Of a stretch of DNA of 10,210 nt, positions 1 to 7,768 are shown piece after piece. The stretch covers positions 1 through 10,210 of the forward strand of contig CALFDI010000308.1 in NCBI GenBank assembly GCA_937952875.1, given 5' to 3'. Made by a program: the position numbers and the translations under genes. Each line of letters opens with the position of its first letter. The first letter of the stretch is position 1. Source of the DNA: an uncultured Verrucomicrobiales bacterium (GTDB taxonomy: Bacteria; Verrucomicrobiota; Verrucomicrobiia; Verrucomicrobiales; Akkermansiaceae). The notes under the pieces were generated by a model. That model was not told where the DNA came from and did not search any database. It was given only the letters and a program-made list of their open reading frames with translations.

Positions 1-2811
1 ATTGATTCAGCTATCGAAGCATTTCAAGCTGAAGCCGAATCACTTTTTAAACCTGCTGGGAGTCGCAATGTGATCGCTGAAGCACTCAAGGCCTACAAAG
101 CATCGATTAGCTCAACGAACGAACACCGCACGACTGCAACAGAATGGAAGGCGCATACTCGTAATCTTCAAATAGCGCAGGATCATTTCAAAGAAGCAGA
201 TCAACGATTAAGGGAAGCAAATACGCGGCGTCTCAAGCTCGAACGAATCCTCTCAGCTCTGCCAAATATTTCGCGCCTCCAGAGAACCGAAGAACAGATT
301 CACAGTCTTTCTCACATTCCCAATGTTCCGAAAGACTTTGTCGCTCATGTCCGCGAAACTCAAAAGCAGATTGAAAAGATACATCTTCAGATACAAACCA
401 ATGAGCGGACACAAGCTGAACTCAAAAAGAAGCGAGAAGCATTTTCTCCCCGTAAAGACATCCTGTCTCACGCCAGCGAGATAGAATCATTGCATCAAGT
501 CCTCCCTAGCTACCTAGAGTTACGCAGCCAAATTCCTACTACAGACGTAGATCCTGCCATTGCAGAACTACCAACCGTCTCAAAACACACACTAACGAAC
601 TATGCTCGCATCATAGAAGAGATTAGAACCTATGAAGAGCAGAGTTCTCATACACAGACTCAGATATCACAAATAGAAGATGAGCTATCTACTCTAGCAG
701 AAGAGCTAGAGCAAAGCCACGAACTCGAATTCTCTCCGGAGCTCACCACCTTACATGAGAAGGTGTCAGAGCATACATCTGAACGCCTTCAGCTAGCTCC
801 ACTGAAACTCAAAAAACAGACACTCGAGAAAAAGCTCTCTTCTCTCTGGCACAGCACACCCGTCCTCCCCTCTTCACAAATACCTAGCCGAGATAGCGCC
901 ACTCATCAGATCCAACTTTTCAAAGAACTCGATCACTCAAGACTACAGATTCTTGAAAAACAGTCTGAGATAGATACCTCGATTCTAGATATCGAAAGTC
1001 AACTGTCCCACCTCAAAAAGCACTCTCCTCTCACATCTCGAGAAGAGCTTATATCCTCTCGAGATAAACGTGACTCACTCGTAGCGGCTTCTCTCAAAAA
1101 CAGTGAAATCGACTCAAGCCTTCCATCTGCGATATCTAAATCAGACACTCTCGCAGATAGCCTTCATACTCACGCAGAAAGTATCTCACAGGCGAATGCT
1201 CATCAGACACATTTGGAGAAACTCCGAACACAGCGTAAGAGATACGATCAAGATCTCGACCGAGTGACTCGCGACATCACAGAAGCAAAAGACGATTGGA
1301 ATGCACAAGTCACTGCTGCAGGACTGAAAGACTACTCCCCGCATCAGTATCTCGCATGGAAAGAAACGTGGGACGCACATCTTACTCTCACAGAAGAAAT
1401 TAATCACCTGGATTGCTCAATCGAGCAAATGACAGAGGATTCTACAAAACTCGTATTAGAGCTGCAAAAAGCCCTTTCCAGAAAAGACACTGATTTCGAT
1501 ATTTTGCGCTCAGTGCTTCAACAAAAAGCACACGACACCCTCAAAGCAAGTGGTTCACAGGAGACCTTACTTGAACAAAAGAAAGCCCTCACAAAAAAAC
1601 ACCGTGAGCACTCTGCGAAGCTCACAGACATAAAAAACCTTCTACACGCTTCTCAAAAAGAACTCGATCAACTCACTACTCCTTTTCCAGTAAAAATCAG
1701 CATCCCTGATATTTATGAAGCGCAACAACAACTCACCATACTAGAGAAAGCCAATCAGATTCAGAAGAGAATCTCAAATCTATCTCACCAATTACTCAAG
1801 CACTCTGAAATCGCTGAAGACACTGCTGTCTATGAACTCAAGCAACTTCTAGACGACAACAAAGACTTAGACGCAAAGGCAACTCTTACTCAAGAGTCTC
1901 TCGACACCTGTGTATCTGAGCATGAACTTGCGACATTAGCATTAGCCTCTGCTGAAAAAACGCTTTCTGAATTAACTCAATCAACGTCATCTCAGTGCGA
2001 ATCTTCGCTTGAAGAGACACTCGCAGGCATTGAAAAGAAGTCAGAATTCTTCAAAGACGCTGAAAAGTTACGTCTAATCATCACCGAGGGCACCTCCGAA
2101 CCATTCGATGAATTCATTCAAGAAGCCAGATCACAAGACGAAGCCGAATGGATCAATCAACAGCAAGACTTAGACCTCTCTCTACCTCGTCTACAAAAGG
2201 AACGCGACATCGCTCGCGAAGAGCTACACATACTAGAGACTCACGATAAGGAGCTGAATAAAGCAAGCAGTCGAGCCGCTGAAGAAAATCAAAGTGCACA
2301 GCTCCATCTCGCTAGCCTGACGACAAATGCTAAGCGCTTCATACAACTGCAGTCTGCCATTCACTTCTTACGCGAGCAGATCGACCTCTATCGCCAACGC
2401 AATCAAGGGCCCATGCTGACCCTCACGAGTTCGATTTTTTCTCAACTCACGGGTGGAGCCTTCAACCATGTTGCGGCACAATTGTCTGAGAAAGGAGACC
2501 CTATTTTAGTCGGTGTGCGCACAGATAAGACTGAAGTGCGCCCACAAGAGATGTCGGAAGGAACTGCTGATCAATTGTATCTCGCTCTCAGGTTAGCAGC
2601 GATACAGTTGCATCTCAAGGCACACCCGCCGATGCCTCTTATTCTAGACGACTTATTGATGACATTCGACGATGAGAGAACTCAAGCTCTCCTTCCGATT
2701 CTCGCTGACTTATCAACTCAGACTCAGATTCTCGTATTCACACACCATAATCACCTAGAGAATTTGTTCGAGAAAACCATTTCGGGAAAATACCAAAGGC
2801 ACACTCTTTAG
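1..2811 (+). CDS. SMC/YhaN-like coiled-coil ATPase, C-terminal part (5' end outside window)
   Basis: The frame is open from the first base of the window, so the gene starts further left; the GTG at 70 is internal. 936 residues are visible. The first residues (EAFQAEAESLFKP...) resemble the end of the N-terminal AAA half of YhaN-type proteins, whose Walker A would lie upstream. Most of the protein is a long Glu/Leu/Lys/Gln/Ser-rich helical region typical of coiled coils. The C-terminal ATPase half is clear: an ABC signature-like SEGTADQLYLALRLA from base 2554, Walker B PLILDD ending at 2652, a D-loop region FDDERTQ, and an H-loop FTHH at 2737-2748. There is no CxxC zinc hook in the visible coiled coil, which argues against canonical SbcC/Rad50. 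Proteins of this family are usually partnered with a SbcD/YhaO-like metallophosphoesterase in DNA end processing; the partner would be left of the window (inference). No terminator is visible before the kinase gene 44 bp downstream. Confidence 0.85.
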   Translation: MDSAIEAFQAEAESLFKPAGSRNVIAEALKAYKASISSTNEHRTTATEWKAHTRNLQIAQDHFKEADQRLREANTRRLKLERILSALPNISRLQRTEEQIHSLSHIPNVPKDFVAHVRETQKQIEKIHLQIQTNERTQAELKKKREAFSPRKDILSHASEIESLHQVLPSYLELRSQIPTTDVDPAIAELPTVSKHTLTNYARIIEEIRTYEEQSSHTQTQISQIEDELSTLAEELEQSHELEFSPELTTLHEKVSEHTSERLQLAPLKLKKQTLEKKLSSLWHSTPVLPSSQIPSRDSATHQIQLFKELDHSRLQILEKQSEIDTSILDIESQLSHLKKHSPLTSREELISSRDKRDSLVAASLKNSEIDSSLPSAISKSDTLADSLHTHAESISQANAHQTHLEKLRTQRKRYDQDLDRVTRDITEAKDDWNAQVTAAGLKDYSPHQYLAWKETWDAHLTLTEEINHLDCSIEQMTEDSTKLVLELQKALSRKDTDFDILRSVLQQKAHDTLKASGSQETLLEQKKALTKKHREHSAKLTDIKNLLHASQKELDQLTTPFPVKISIPDIYEAQQQLTILEKANQIQKRISNLSHQLLKHSEIAEDTAVYELKQLLDDNKDLDAKATLTQESLDTCVSEHELATLALASAEKTLSELTQSTSSQCESSLEETLAGIEKKSEFFKDAEKLRLIITEGTSEPFDEFIQEARSQDEAEWINQQQDLDLSLPRLQKERDIAREELHILETHDKELNKASSRAAEENQSAQLHLASLTTNAKRFIQLQSAIHFLREQIDLYRQRNQGPMLTLTSSIFSQLTGGAFNHVAAQLSEKGDPILVGVRTDKTEVRPQEMSEGTADQLYLALRLAAIQLHLKAHPPMPLILDDLLMTFDDERTQALLPILADLSTQTQILVFTHHNHLENLFEKTISGKYQRHTL

Positions 2812-2855
2812 TTTAGCCAGAGTTAATCATTCATGATAGCATATCGAGTTATATC

Positions 2856-4688
2856 ATGGAAAATCAGACATATTCAGCGCGGGGAAGAATTTGCACAGCC
2901 ATCACGCTCGCTGGCATCGCCCTTGCTGGTCTAATCTGGCTGATCTCGCAATTAAACACATCCGCAGGCAATCAAATTGTCGCCACTCTGGTCATCATTT
3001 CTATTATCTGCCTAGTATTTCTCACAATTTATAAAACAGAGACTGCAAACCAATCCTCTCAATGCAGTGACTATTTCATTGAGAAGAATAAACTGTTAGA
3101 AGAGCAGCTAAATGAAGTCACACAAGAGAACCATACTCTTGAGCACTATTTTTCGACTCTCATGGAAGAGATTCCTGCCAACATCTACTTTAAAGACCTC
3201 GACTCGCGTTTTCTTAAAGTAAATCAGAGCCTCGCAAAAACCTTCGACTGCGGTCATCCTACAGATTTGTTAGGAAAGGCTGACCACGATTTTTTTAATG
3301 ATGAACACGCTGACAAAGCACTCAAAGATGAGAAACAAATCCTCGCTTCCGGTAAGAAAATCACTGGTCAGGTCGAACTTGAAACATTCAGCAACGGTCG
3401 GCACGGCTGGGTTCTAACTACGAAAATGCCTTTTCGTGATCGGAACGGACGCATCATCGGCACCTTCGGAATGTCTAGTGATGTCACAGAACTCATCGAG
3501 GTCAAAAACACTCTAGAGCGTGAGAGAAACATGTTGAGATCACTCATTGATAGCTTCCCCGATAAAATTTTTGTGAGAAATGCGTGCCGTGAATATACCC
3601 TTGTTAATAAAGCCTTAGCGGAGTGGGTCGGAGCTGAAACACCAGATGCAATGTTAGGGAAAACACCTGATGAATTCTACGCAGAAGACGTCGTTCAACT
3701 GGGATCCAGCGAAGACTCAGAAATATTATCTACTGGAAACCCCATAATAAATCGCGAGTGGAAATACAAAAAAAGCGAGGATGATATACGAATCATGCTC
3801 ACCACTAAAGTCCCCCTTTTAGACGAAGAAGGACGAAGCTGGGGCATCGTAGGAATGGATAGAGACATCACGACCCAAAGAAAAACGCGGGAAGATCTCC
3901 TCATCGCCAATAGCAATCTTCAACACGCGCAAGAGCAGCTCATTCAGGCTGAAAAGATGGAATCAATTGGTCGACTTGCCTCCGGCGTAGCACACGAAGT
4001 CAAAAATCCACTCGCTATGATCGGCATGGGAATCGAACTCCTCTCGAAACGTATCCCTGAGAACGATGATACTGGTCAAGATACGATCGAACGAATGAAG
4101 CGGGGAATTAATCGCGCTAAAAAGATAGTCGAAGGACTCGTTAATTTCTCGTCTGCACGCCAACTCACACGCGAATTAAAAGATATCAACCTCGTGATCA
4201 GTGACGCCATATCTCTCAATGAATACCAATTTCGCAAGGCCAACATCCACGTCGTCCAAGAATTAGCAAAGGACCTCCCAGCTGTAAAACTCGATGCGAC
4301 AAAGGTGGAGCAAGTGCTCGTGAATCTGATGATCAATTCACAACATGCGATGCCTGACGGAGGAACTCTCACAATACGCAGCTACGCCACACAATTAGAA
4401 AAAGTCATCAAAGATGAGGGCGCACGAACTGCTGATCACCTTCGAGAAGGTGACGGTGTCATCAGAATTGAAATCGATGATACAGGCAGCGGCTTTGAGG
4501 AGAAACATGCGAATCAGATCTTCGATCCATTTTTTACGACAAAGCCAACTGGTGTCGGCACTGGGCTAGGATTATCTGTATCTCGTAAAATCATTGAACT
4601 CCACGAAGGAACGCTCGCTCTCACGAACCTCGAAGCCGGAGGAGTTCGCGCGTCCATTACGCTCAAAATTCCAGAAACATCTTCATAA
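2856..4688 (+). CDS. Membrane-anchored sensor histidine kinase with two PAS domains
   Basis: This 610-residue protein is a complete two-component sensor kinase. Two hydrophobic helices at about residues 12-31 and 40-59 flank a loop of only about eight residues, so there is no real periplasmic sensor domain. A short coiled coil (about 65-98) leads to PAS1 (about 100-215) and PAS2 (about 227-343), both ending in the usual D-[VI]-T motif. The dimerisation/phosphoacceptor domain carries the H-box HEVKNP with His380. The HATPase domain shows the N-box (Asn490, Asn494), the G1 box DDTGSGF (541-547), the F-box FDPFFTTKP and the G2 box GTGLGLS (568-574). Signal detection is therefore probably cytoplasmic or at the membrane, through the PAS domains; the ligand cannot be told. 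The probable partner is the receiver protein 58 bp downstream. No Shine-Dalgarno is visible before the ATG, and no other in-frame ATG lies just upstream. Confidence 0.93.
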   Translation: MENQTYSARGRICTAITLAGIALAGLIWLISQLNTSAGNQIVATLVIISIICLVFLTIYKTETANQSSQCSDYFIEKNKLLEEQLNEVTQENHTLEHYFSTLMEEIPANIYFKDLDSRFLKVNQSLAKTFDCGHPTDLLGKADHDFFNDEHADKALKDEKQILASGKKITGQVELETFSNGRHGWVLTTKMPFRDRNGRIIGTFGMSSDVTELIEVKNTLERERNMLRSLIDSFPDKIFVRNACREYTLVNKALAEWVGAETPDAMLGKTPDEFYAEDVVQLGSSEDSEILSTGNPIINREWKYKKSEDDIRIMLTTKVPLLDEEGRSWGIVGMDRDITTQRKTREDLLIANSNLQHAQEQLIQAEKMESIGRLASGVAHEVKNPLAMIGMGIELLSKRIPENDDTGQDTIERMKRGINRAKKIVEGLVNFSSARQLTRELKDINLVISDAISLNEYQFRKANIHVVQELAKDLPAVKLDATKVEQVLVNLMINSQHAMPDGGTLTIRSYATQLEKVIKDEGARTADHLREGDGVIRIEIDDTGSGFEEKHANQIFDPFFTTKPTGVGTGLGLSVSRKIIELHEGTLALTNLEAGGVRASITLKIPETSS

Positions 4689-4711
4689 TCTATGAGATAT
4701 CACGAACACTC

Positions 4712-4741
4712 TTGCCAGTTATACATTTATGGCCTTATACT
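4712..4741 (+). promoter_or_regulatory. Sigma70-like promoter immediately before the receiver gene
   Basis: A -35-like TTGCCA (4712-4717) and a -10-like TATACT (4736-4741) are separated by 18 bp. The ATG of the receiver gene begins only 5 bp after the -10 box, so initiation at the usual 6-7 nt downstream would put +1 at or next to the start codon, giving a leaderless mRNA. No Shine-Dalgarno lies before that ATG, which fits. This is read by eye from consensus resemblance only. Confidence 0.5.
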
Positions 4742-4746
4742 AATCT

Positions 4747-5139
4747 ATGATCTCTTCAAAAATACTGATTATAGATGACGAGCCCGACTTCTCAGCATTA
4801 CTGAAAGCAAATTTAGACGAAACAGGAGAATTCATCGTTCAGGACATCAATGACTCTGCATTAGCTGTCCGAGTGGCTAAGAAATTCAAACCTGATCTCT
4901 GTATCATTGACGTCATTATGCCAGGGATGGATGGAGGAGACGTTGTGGCGCGCTTTTCTAAGGAACCTGAGCTAAAAGACATTCCAGTGATTATGCTGAC
5001 CGCTCTAGTAGAAGAAAATCCTGACTCTAGCGTAGGCGAAACGCATACTTGCGGACTCCCCTTCCTGAGTAAGACCTCAGACTTCCAGACCATCTTAGCC
5101 TGCATTCGAAAACATCTGCGTGAAGATGTTTTGACCTAG
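4747..5139 (+). CDS. Stand-alone CheY-like response regulator receiver
   Basis: The 130-residue protein is a single receiver domain with no DNA-binding or enzymatic output domain. Key residues are present: the acidic pair Asp10-Asp11, the phosphoacceptor Asp55 in the IIDVIMPGMDG stretch, Thr85 in MLTA, and Lys109. The Lys109 neighbourhood reads PFLSKT where PFLxKP is common, so the residue after Lys is Thr and not Pro. It follows the PAS histidine kinase on the same strand and is its probable phosphorylation partner (inference from adjacency). Without an output domain it must act through protein contacts or as a phosphorelay intermediate. A promoter-like sequence just upstream suggests it can be expressed separately from the kinase. 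Transcription ends near a hairpin 15 bp past the stop. Confidence 0.9.
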   Translation: MISSKILIIDDEPDFSALLKANLDETGEFIVQDINDSALAVRVAKKFKPDLCIIDVIMPGMDGGDVVARFSKEPELKDIPVIMLTALVEENPDSSVGETHTCGLPFLSKTSDFQTILACIRKHLREDVLT

Positions 5140-5153
5140 TCTCGCGAAAAGAA

Positions 5154-5183
5154 AGGCTCTTTGATTATAAAACCAAAGAGCCT
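5154..5183 (-). terminator. Hairpin terminator between convergent receiver gene and gpmI
   Basis: A perfect 10-bp inverted repeat, AGGCTCTTTG (5154-5163) and CAAAGAGCCT (5174-5183), surrounds a 10-nt loop. On the minus strand the stem is followed directly by the T-rich TTCTTTT, so it works best as the intrinsic terminator of gpmI, whose stop lies 24 bp away. On the plus strand the tail is A-rich, with a weaker T-rich run only about ten bases later, so termination of the receiver gene there is less certain. Confidence 0.75.
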
Positions 5184-5207
5184 GAAAAAACTGATTTTCT
5201 TATCAAG

Positions 5208-6743
5208 TTACTGACGAACGATCAGGCTCTGGCCTGTCATTTCCGCCGGTTGATTGACTCCTAACATATCGAGAAGAGTCGGTGAGACATCAGCGAGGAT
5301 CCCGTCCTTCATGGACACGCCTTCTGTATTATTTGAGACGTAGTAGACTTGCACAAGGTTAGTCGTGTGAGCTGTCTGTGGTGATCCATCAGGATTCCGC
5401 AAGACTTCACAATTTCCATGATCTGCTGAGATCAGAAGTTGGCCATCTAGCTCTAACACCTTATTGGTGATGGCCTTCATATTTGCATCAATCGTAGTGC
5501 AGGCCTTCTTACATGCCTCTAACATACCTGTATGCCCGACCATATCCGGGTTAGCAAAATTCAGAATGCACAGATCATAATTCTCAATAAGGTCTAGGAC
5601 TTTTTCTGTGACTTGAGGCGCATTCATTTCTGGCTGCAAGTCATACGTCGCCACCTTCGGCGATGGAATGATCTGACGATCTTCGCCTTCGTTTGGTGTT
5701 TCTTCACCTCCATTAAAGAAATACGTCACATGTGGATACTTCTCAGTCTCAGCGATCCGTAATTGAGTCTTTCCAGCTGCAGCGACGACAGTCCCCAGAG
5801 TATTTTCTAGAGTCTGAGGAGGAAATGCGACGGCACAGTCGTAATTAGCATCGTATTCAGTCAAGGTGACGAGGTGAGTCTTCGGACGACCATGGGTGTC
5901 AAAGCCATCGAAAGAATCATCTAGCATCGCATCACAAATCTGGCGGGCTCGATCTGCGCGGAAGTTGAACCAGACGACGACATCGCCGTCATTGATACGA
6001 CGCTTATTCACTTCGCCAAAGATCATAGGAAGAATGAATTCGTCGGTCTTATCCTCTTTATAGCAAGCCGCGACAGCCTCACTTGGTAGAACGTCAACGT
6101 GAGTCCCCTTTCCTTCGACTATCGCATCCCATGCGAGCTGATTCCTGTCCCAACGCTTATCTCGGTCCATCGCGTAGTAGCGACCGATGACTGTTCCTAT
6201 CGGCACGCCGATCTGACCCAGTTCATCCTCAACCTTCGAGAGATACTCAGCTCCACCAGTCGGCGATGTGTCGCGACCGTCAGTGATGGCGTGCAGCATG
6301 ACATTTTCGACACCAGCTTTCTTCGACTCCTTCGCGAGTGCTATGAGCTGATCCTGATGACTATGCACTCCTCCATCTGAGATCAGGCCGATGAAATGAA
6401 GCGTGTGGCCTTTTGCTCGAGAGAATGCATCCTTCAGAGCGGGCACATCACTCAGCTCCCCATCAGCAATGCACTTATTAATCCGTGTGAGATCTTGGTA
6501 GACGATCCTGCCTGCACCAAGATTCAAGTGACCCACTTCTGAATTCCCCATCTGCCCCTCAGGAAGGCCGACGTCTAAGCCTGATGCCGATAAATGTGAC
6601 TTAGGGCATGCGCTGAGCACCTCGTCATGGAATGGAGTATCAGCCAAAAGCGCTGCGTTATGATCACGCTCTGCTGTCTCAAGCCCTCCGGGATTTTCAC
6701 CCCAGCCATCACGAATTATAAATACCACTGGTTTCTTAGCCAT
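5208..6743 (-). CDS. gpmI: 2,3-bisphosphoglycerate-independent phosphoglycerate mutase
   Basis: This enzyme interconverts 3- and 2-phosphoglycerate in cytoplasmic glycolysis and gluconeogenesis through a phosphoserine intermediate, using two Mn2+ ions. The 511-residue length is normal for the family. All expected catalytic positions are visible: Asp12 in RDGWG, the nucleophile Ser68 in MGNSEVGH, His127 in DGGVHSH, Arg157-Asp158 in DGRDTSP, the GRYYAMDRDKRWDR block (187-200), the NFRADRAR block, Asp400 and His404 in NPDMVGHTG, Asp441-His442 in ADHGN, and His459 in HTTNLV. By family knowledge, Asp400/His404/His459 and Asp12/Ser68/Asp441/His442 form the two metal sites. The residue before Asp12 is Arg, where many homologues have a hydrophobic residue. 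The ATG start is preceded by only a weak AGG. The gene stands alone, divergent from the carboxypeptidase gene and convergent with the receiver gene. Confidence 0.97.
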   Translation of the reverse strand: MAKKPVVFIIRDGWGENPGGLETAERDHNAALLADTPFHDEVLSACPKSHLSASGLDVGLPEGQMGNSEVGHLNLGAGRIVYQDLTRINKCIADGELSDVPALKDAFSRAKGHTLHFIGLISDGGVHSHQDQLIALAKESKKAGVENVMLHAITDGRDTSPTGGAEYLSKVEDELGQIGVPIGTVIGRYYAMDRDKRWDRNQLAWDAIVEGKGTHVDVLPSEAVAACYKEDKTDEFILPMIFGEVNKRRINDGDVVVWFNFRADRARQICDAMLDDSFDGFDTHGRPKTHLVTLTEYDANYDCAVAFPPQTLENTLGTVVAAAGKTQLRIAETEKYPHVTYFFNGGEETPNEGEDRQIIPSPKVATYDLQPEMNAPQVTEKVLDLIENYDLCILNFANPDMVGHTGMLEACKKACTTIDANMKAITNKVLELDGQLLISADHGNCEVLRNPDGSPQTAHTTNLVQVYYVSNNTEGVSMKDGILADVSPTLLDMLGVNQPAEMTGQSLIVRQ

Positions 6744-6756
6744 GTTGCTGCCTGCT

Positions 6757-6768
6757 ATAGCGCGCTAT
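6757..6768. other. 12-bp perfect palindrome in the divergent spacer
   Basis: ATAGCGCGCTAT is its own reverse complement and lies 13 bp upstream of the gpmI start, in the 119-bp spacer between gpmI and the carboxypeptidase gene. It could be an operator, but a palindrome this long is expected by chance a few times in 10 kb, and no convincing promoter was found around it. The rest of the spacer shows only a weak -10-like GATAAT on the plus strand near 6800. Confidence 0.25.
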
Positions 6769-6862
6769 GCGTGAATGAAAAGCCCCATTGCCACGTCAGA
6801 TAATTTCACTCTGTGTGTAAGCGCACGCTTGCTCATCTTGTAAAAACTTAGACAGTCCTTCC

Positions 6863-7747
6863 ATGCGACACATTTTCCGTCCATTTTTCATTCTACTCGC
6901 TGCATGTAGCTTAGCCTGTGCACAACAGCCACGCATCATAGAAGCAGAGAGCGTTGTTAACCCCAAAGCACCAGTCATCACAGGCACGATTCCTCGGGCT
7001 GCGGCGCCTAAGATCACAGCCAAACGAGCAATTGTCATCGATTACGCATCCGGCCGTGTTCTTTTTGAGAAAAATGCCGATCAAAAGTGTGCAGTCGCCT
7101 CGACTCAGAAGCTACTCACTGCTCTCTGTGTCTTAGATAAAGGCAATCTCAAGAAATGGGTCAAAATCGCCAAAACTGACACCTACGTCGAGCCTACGAA
7201 AATTTACGTCAAACCAGGCCAAACCTATCGTAGAAGCGCTCTCCTCAAGGCTCTCATTGTCAAAAGTGGAAATGACGTCGCCCGTGTATTAGCTCGTGAT
7301 AATGCGGGGAGTCAGGTGAAATTCTCCACTGTGATGAATGCCAAAGCTCGCTCGCTTGGGATGAAGAATTCAAAGTTTCTCAATGCGCATGGCCTCACTG
7401 AAAAAGGCCAATATTCAACTGCACGTGACATGGCGAAATTAGGTCGTGCGGCCTATAAGTCGCGTTTCATTCGAGATGCAATGAAGACCAAGCAATACAC
7501 ATTTCACTTCTCCGACGGTAAAAAGAAGCTGCTAAAAAACACAAACCGCGTGCTTCGGAAATTGGCATATTGCAATGGGATGAAGACCGGAACAACTCGC
7601 GCTTCGGGTCGCTGTCTCATGGCTTCTGGAGAGTTAAATGGAAGAACTGTGATAGCTGTCGTGCTAGGAAGCACATCAAAACAAATCTGGAATGATTCTG
7701 AAGCACTGCTCAGATGGGCTCTCGAGCGACCTGCTGCAGGAAACTAA
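6863..7747 (+). CDS. Serine-type D-Ala-D-Ala carboxypeptidase (peptidase S11, PBP5/6-like)
   Basis: This exported enzyme of 294 residues would trim the terminal D-Ala from peptidoglycan stem pentapeptides. The N-terminus is a signal peptide: a short basic start, then a hydrophobic stretch to about residue 19. The ACA-QQ sequence suits signal peptidase I cleavage after residue 20, but LLAAC at 11-15 also resembles a lipobox, so a lipoprotein is possible. The active-site motifs are in order: S80-T-Q-K83 (nucleophile and base), S135-G-N137, and K241-T-G-T244. The protein ends soon after the catalytic domain, so the PBP5-type C-terminal beta domain and amphipathic membrane anchor are missing; short S11 proteins of this kind are known. 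It is very basic. No Shine-Dalgarno is visible before the ATG. bioF follows 21 bp later on the same strand and may be co-transcribed, without an obvious functional link. Confidence 0.92.
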   Translation: MRHIFRPFFILLAACSLACAQQPRIIEAESVVNPKAPVITGTIPRAAAPKITAKRAIVIDYASGRVLFEKNADQKCAVASTQKLLTALCVLDKGNLKKWVKIAKTDTYVEPTKIYVKPGQTYRRSALLKALIVKSGNDVARVLARDNAGSQVKFSTVMNAKARSLGMKNSKFLNAHGLTEKGQYSTARDMAKLGRAAYKSRFIRDAMKTKQYTFHFSDGKKKLLKNTNRVLRKLAYCNGMKTGTTRASGRCLMASGELNGRTVIAVVLGSTSKQIWNDSEALLRWALERPAAGN

Positions 7748-7768
7748 TCTTTTCTGAATGATTTTCTC

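Noticed and set aside
70..72. GTG as the start of the coiled-coil ATPase gene
   Set aside because: The reading frame is open and coding-like from base 1, with sequence resembling the family upstream of the GTG, so the gene continues off the left edge.
1420..2020. Possible SbcC/Rad50 zinc hook in the coiled coil
   Set aside because: The few cysteines there are isolated single residues; no CxxC motif is present.
2812..2855. Promoter for the histidine kinase gene
   Set aside because: Only poor matches to -35/-10 boxes were found in the 44-bp gap (for example TTTAGC with GATAGC), and a small inverted repeat ATCAT-TC-ATGAT is too short to interpret.
6099..6380. Plus-strand open frame inside gpmI
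   Set aside because: It is antisense to conserved catalytic blocks of gpmI and shows no independent coding support.
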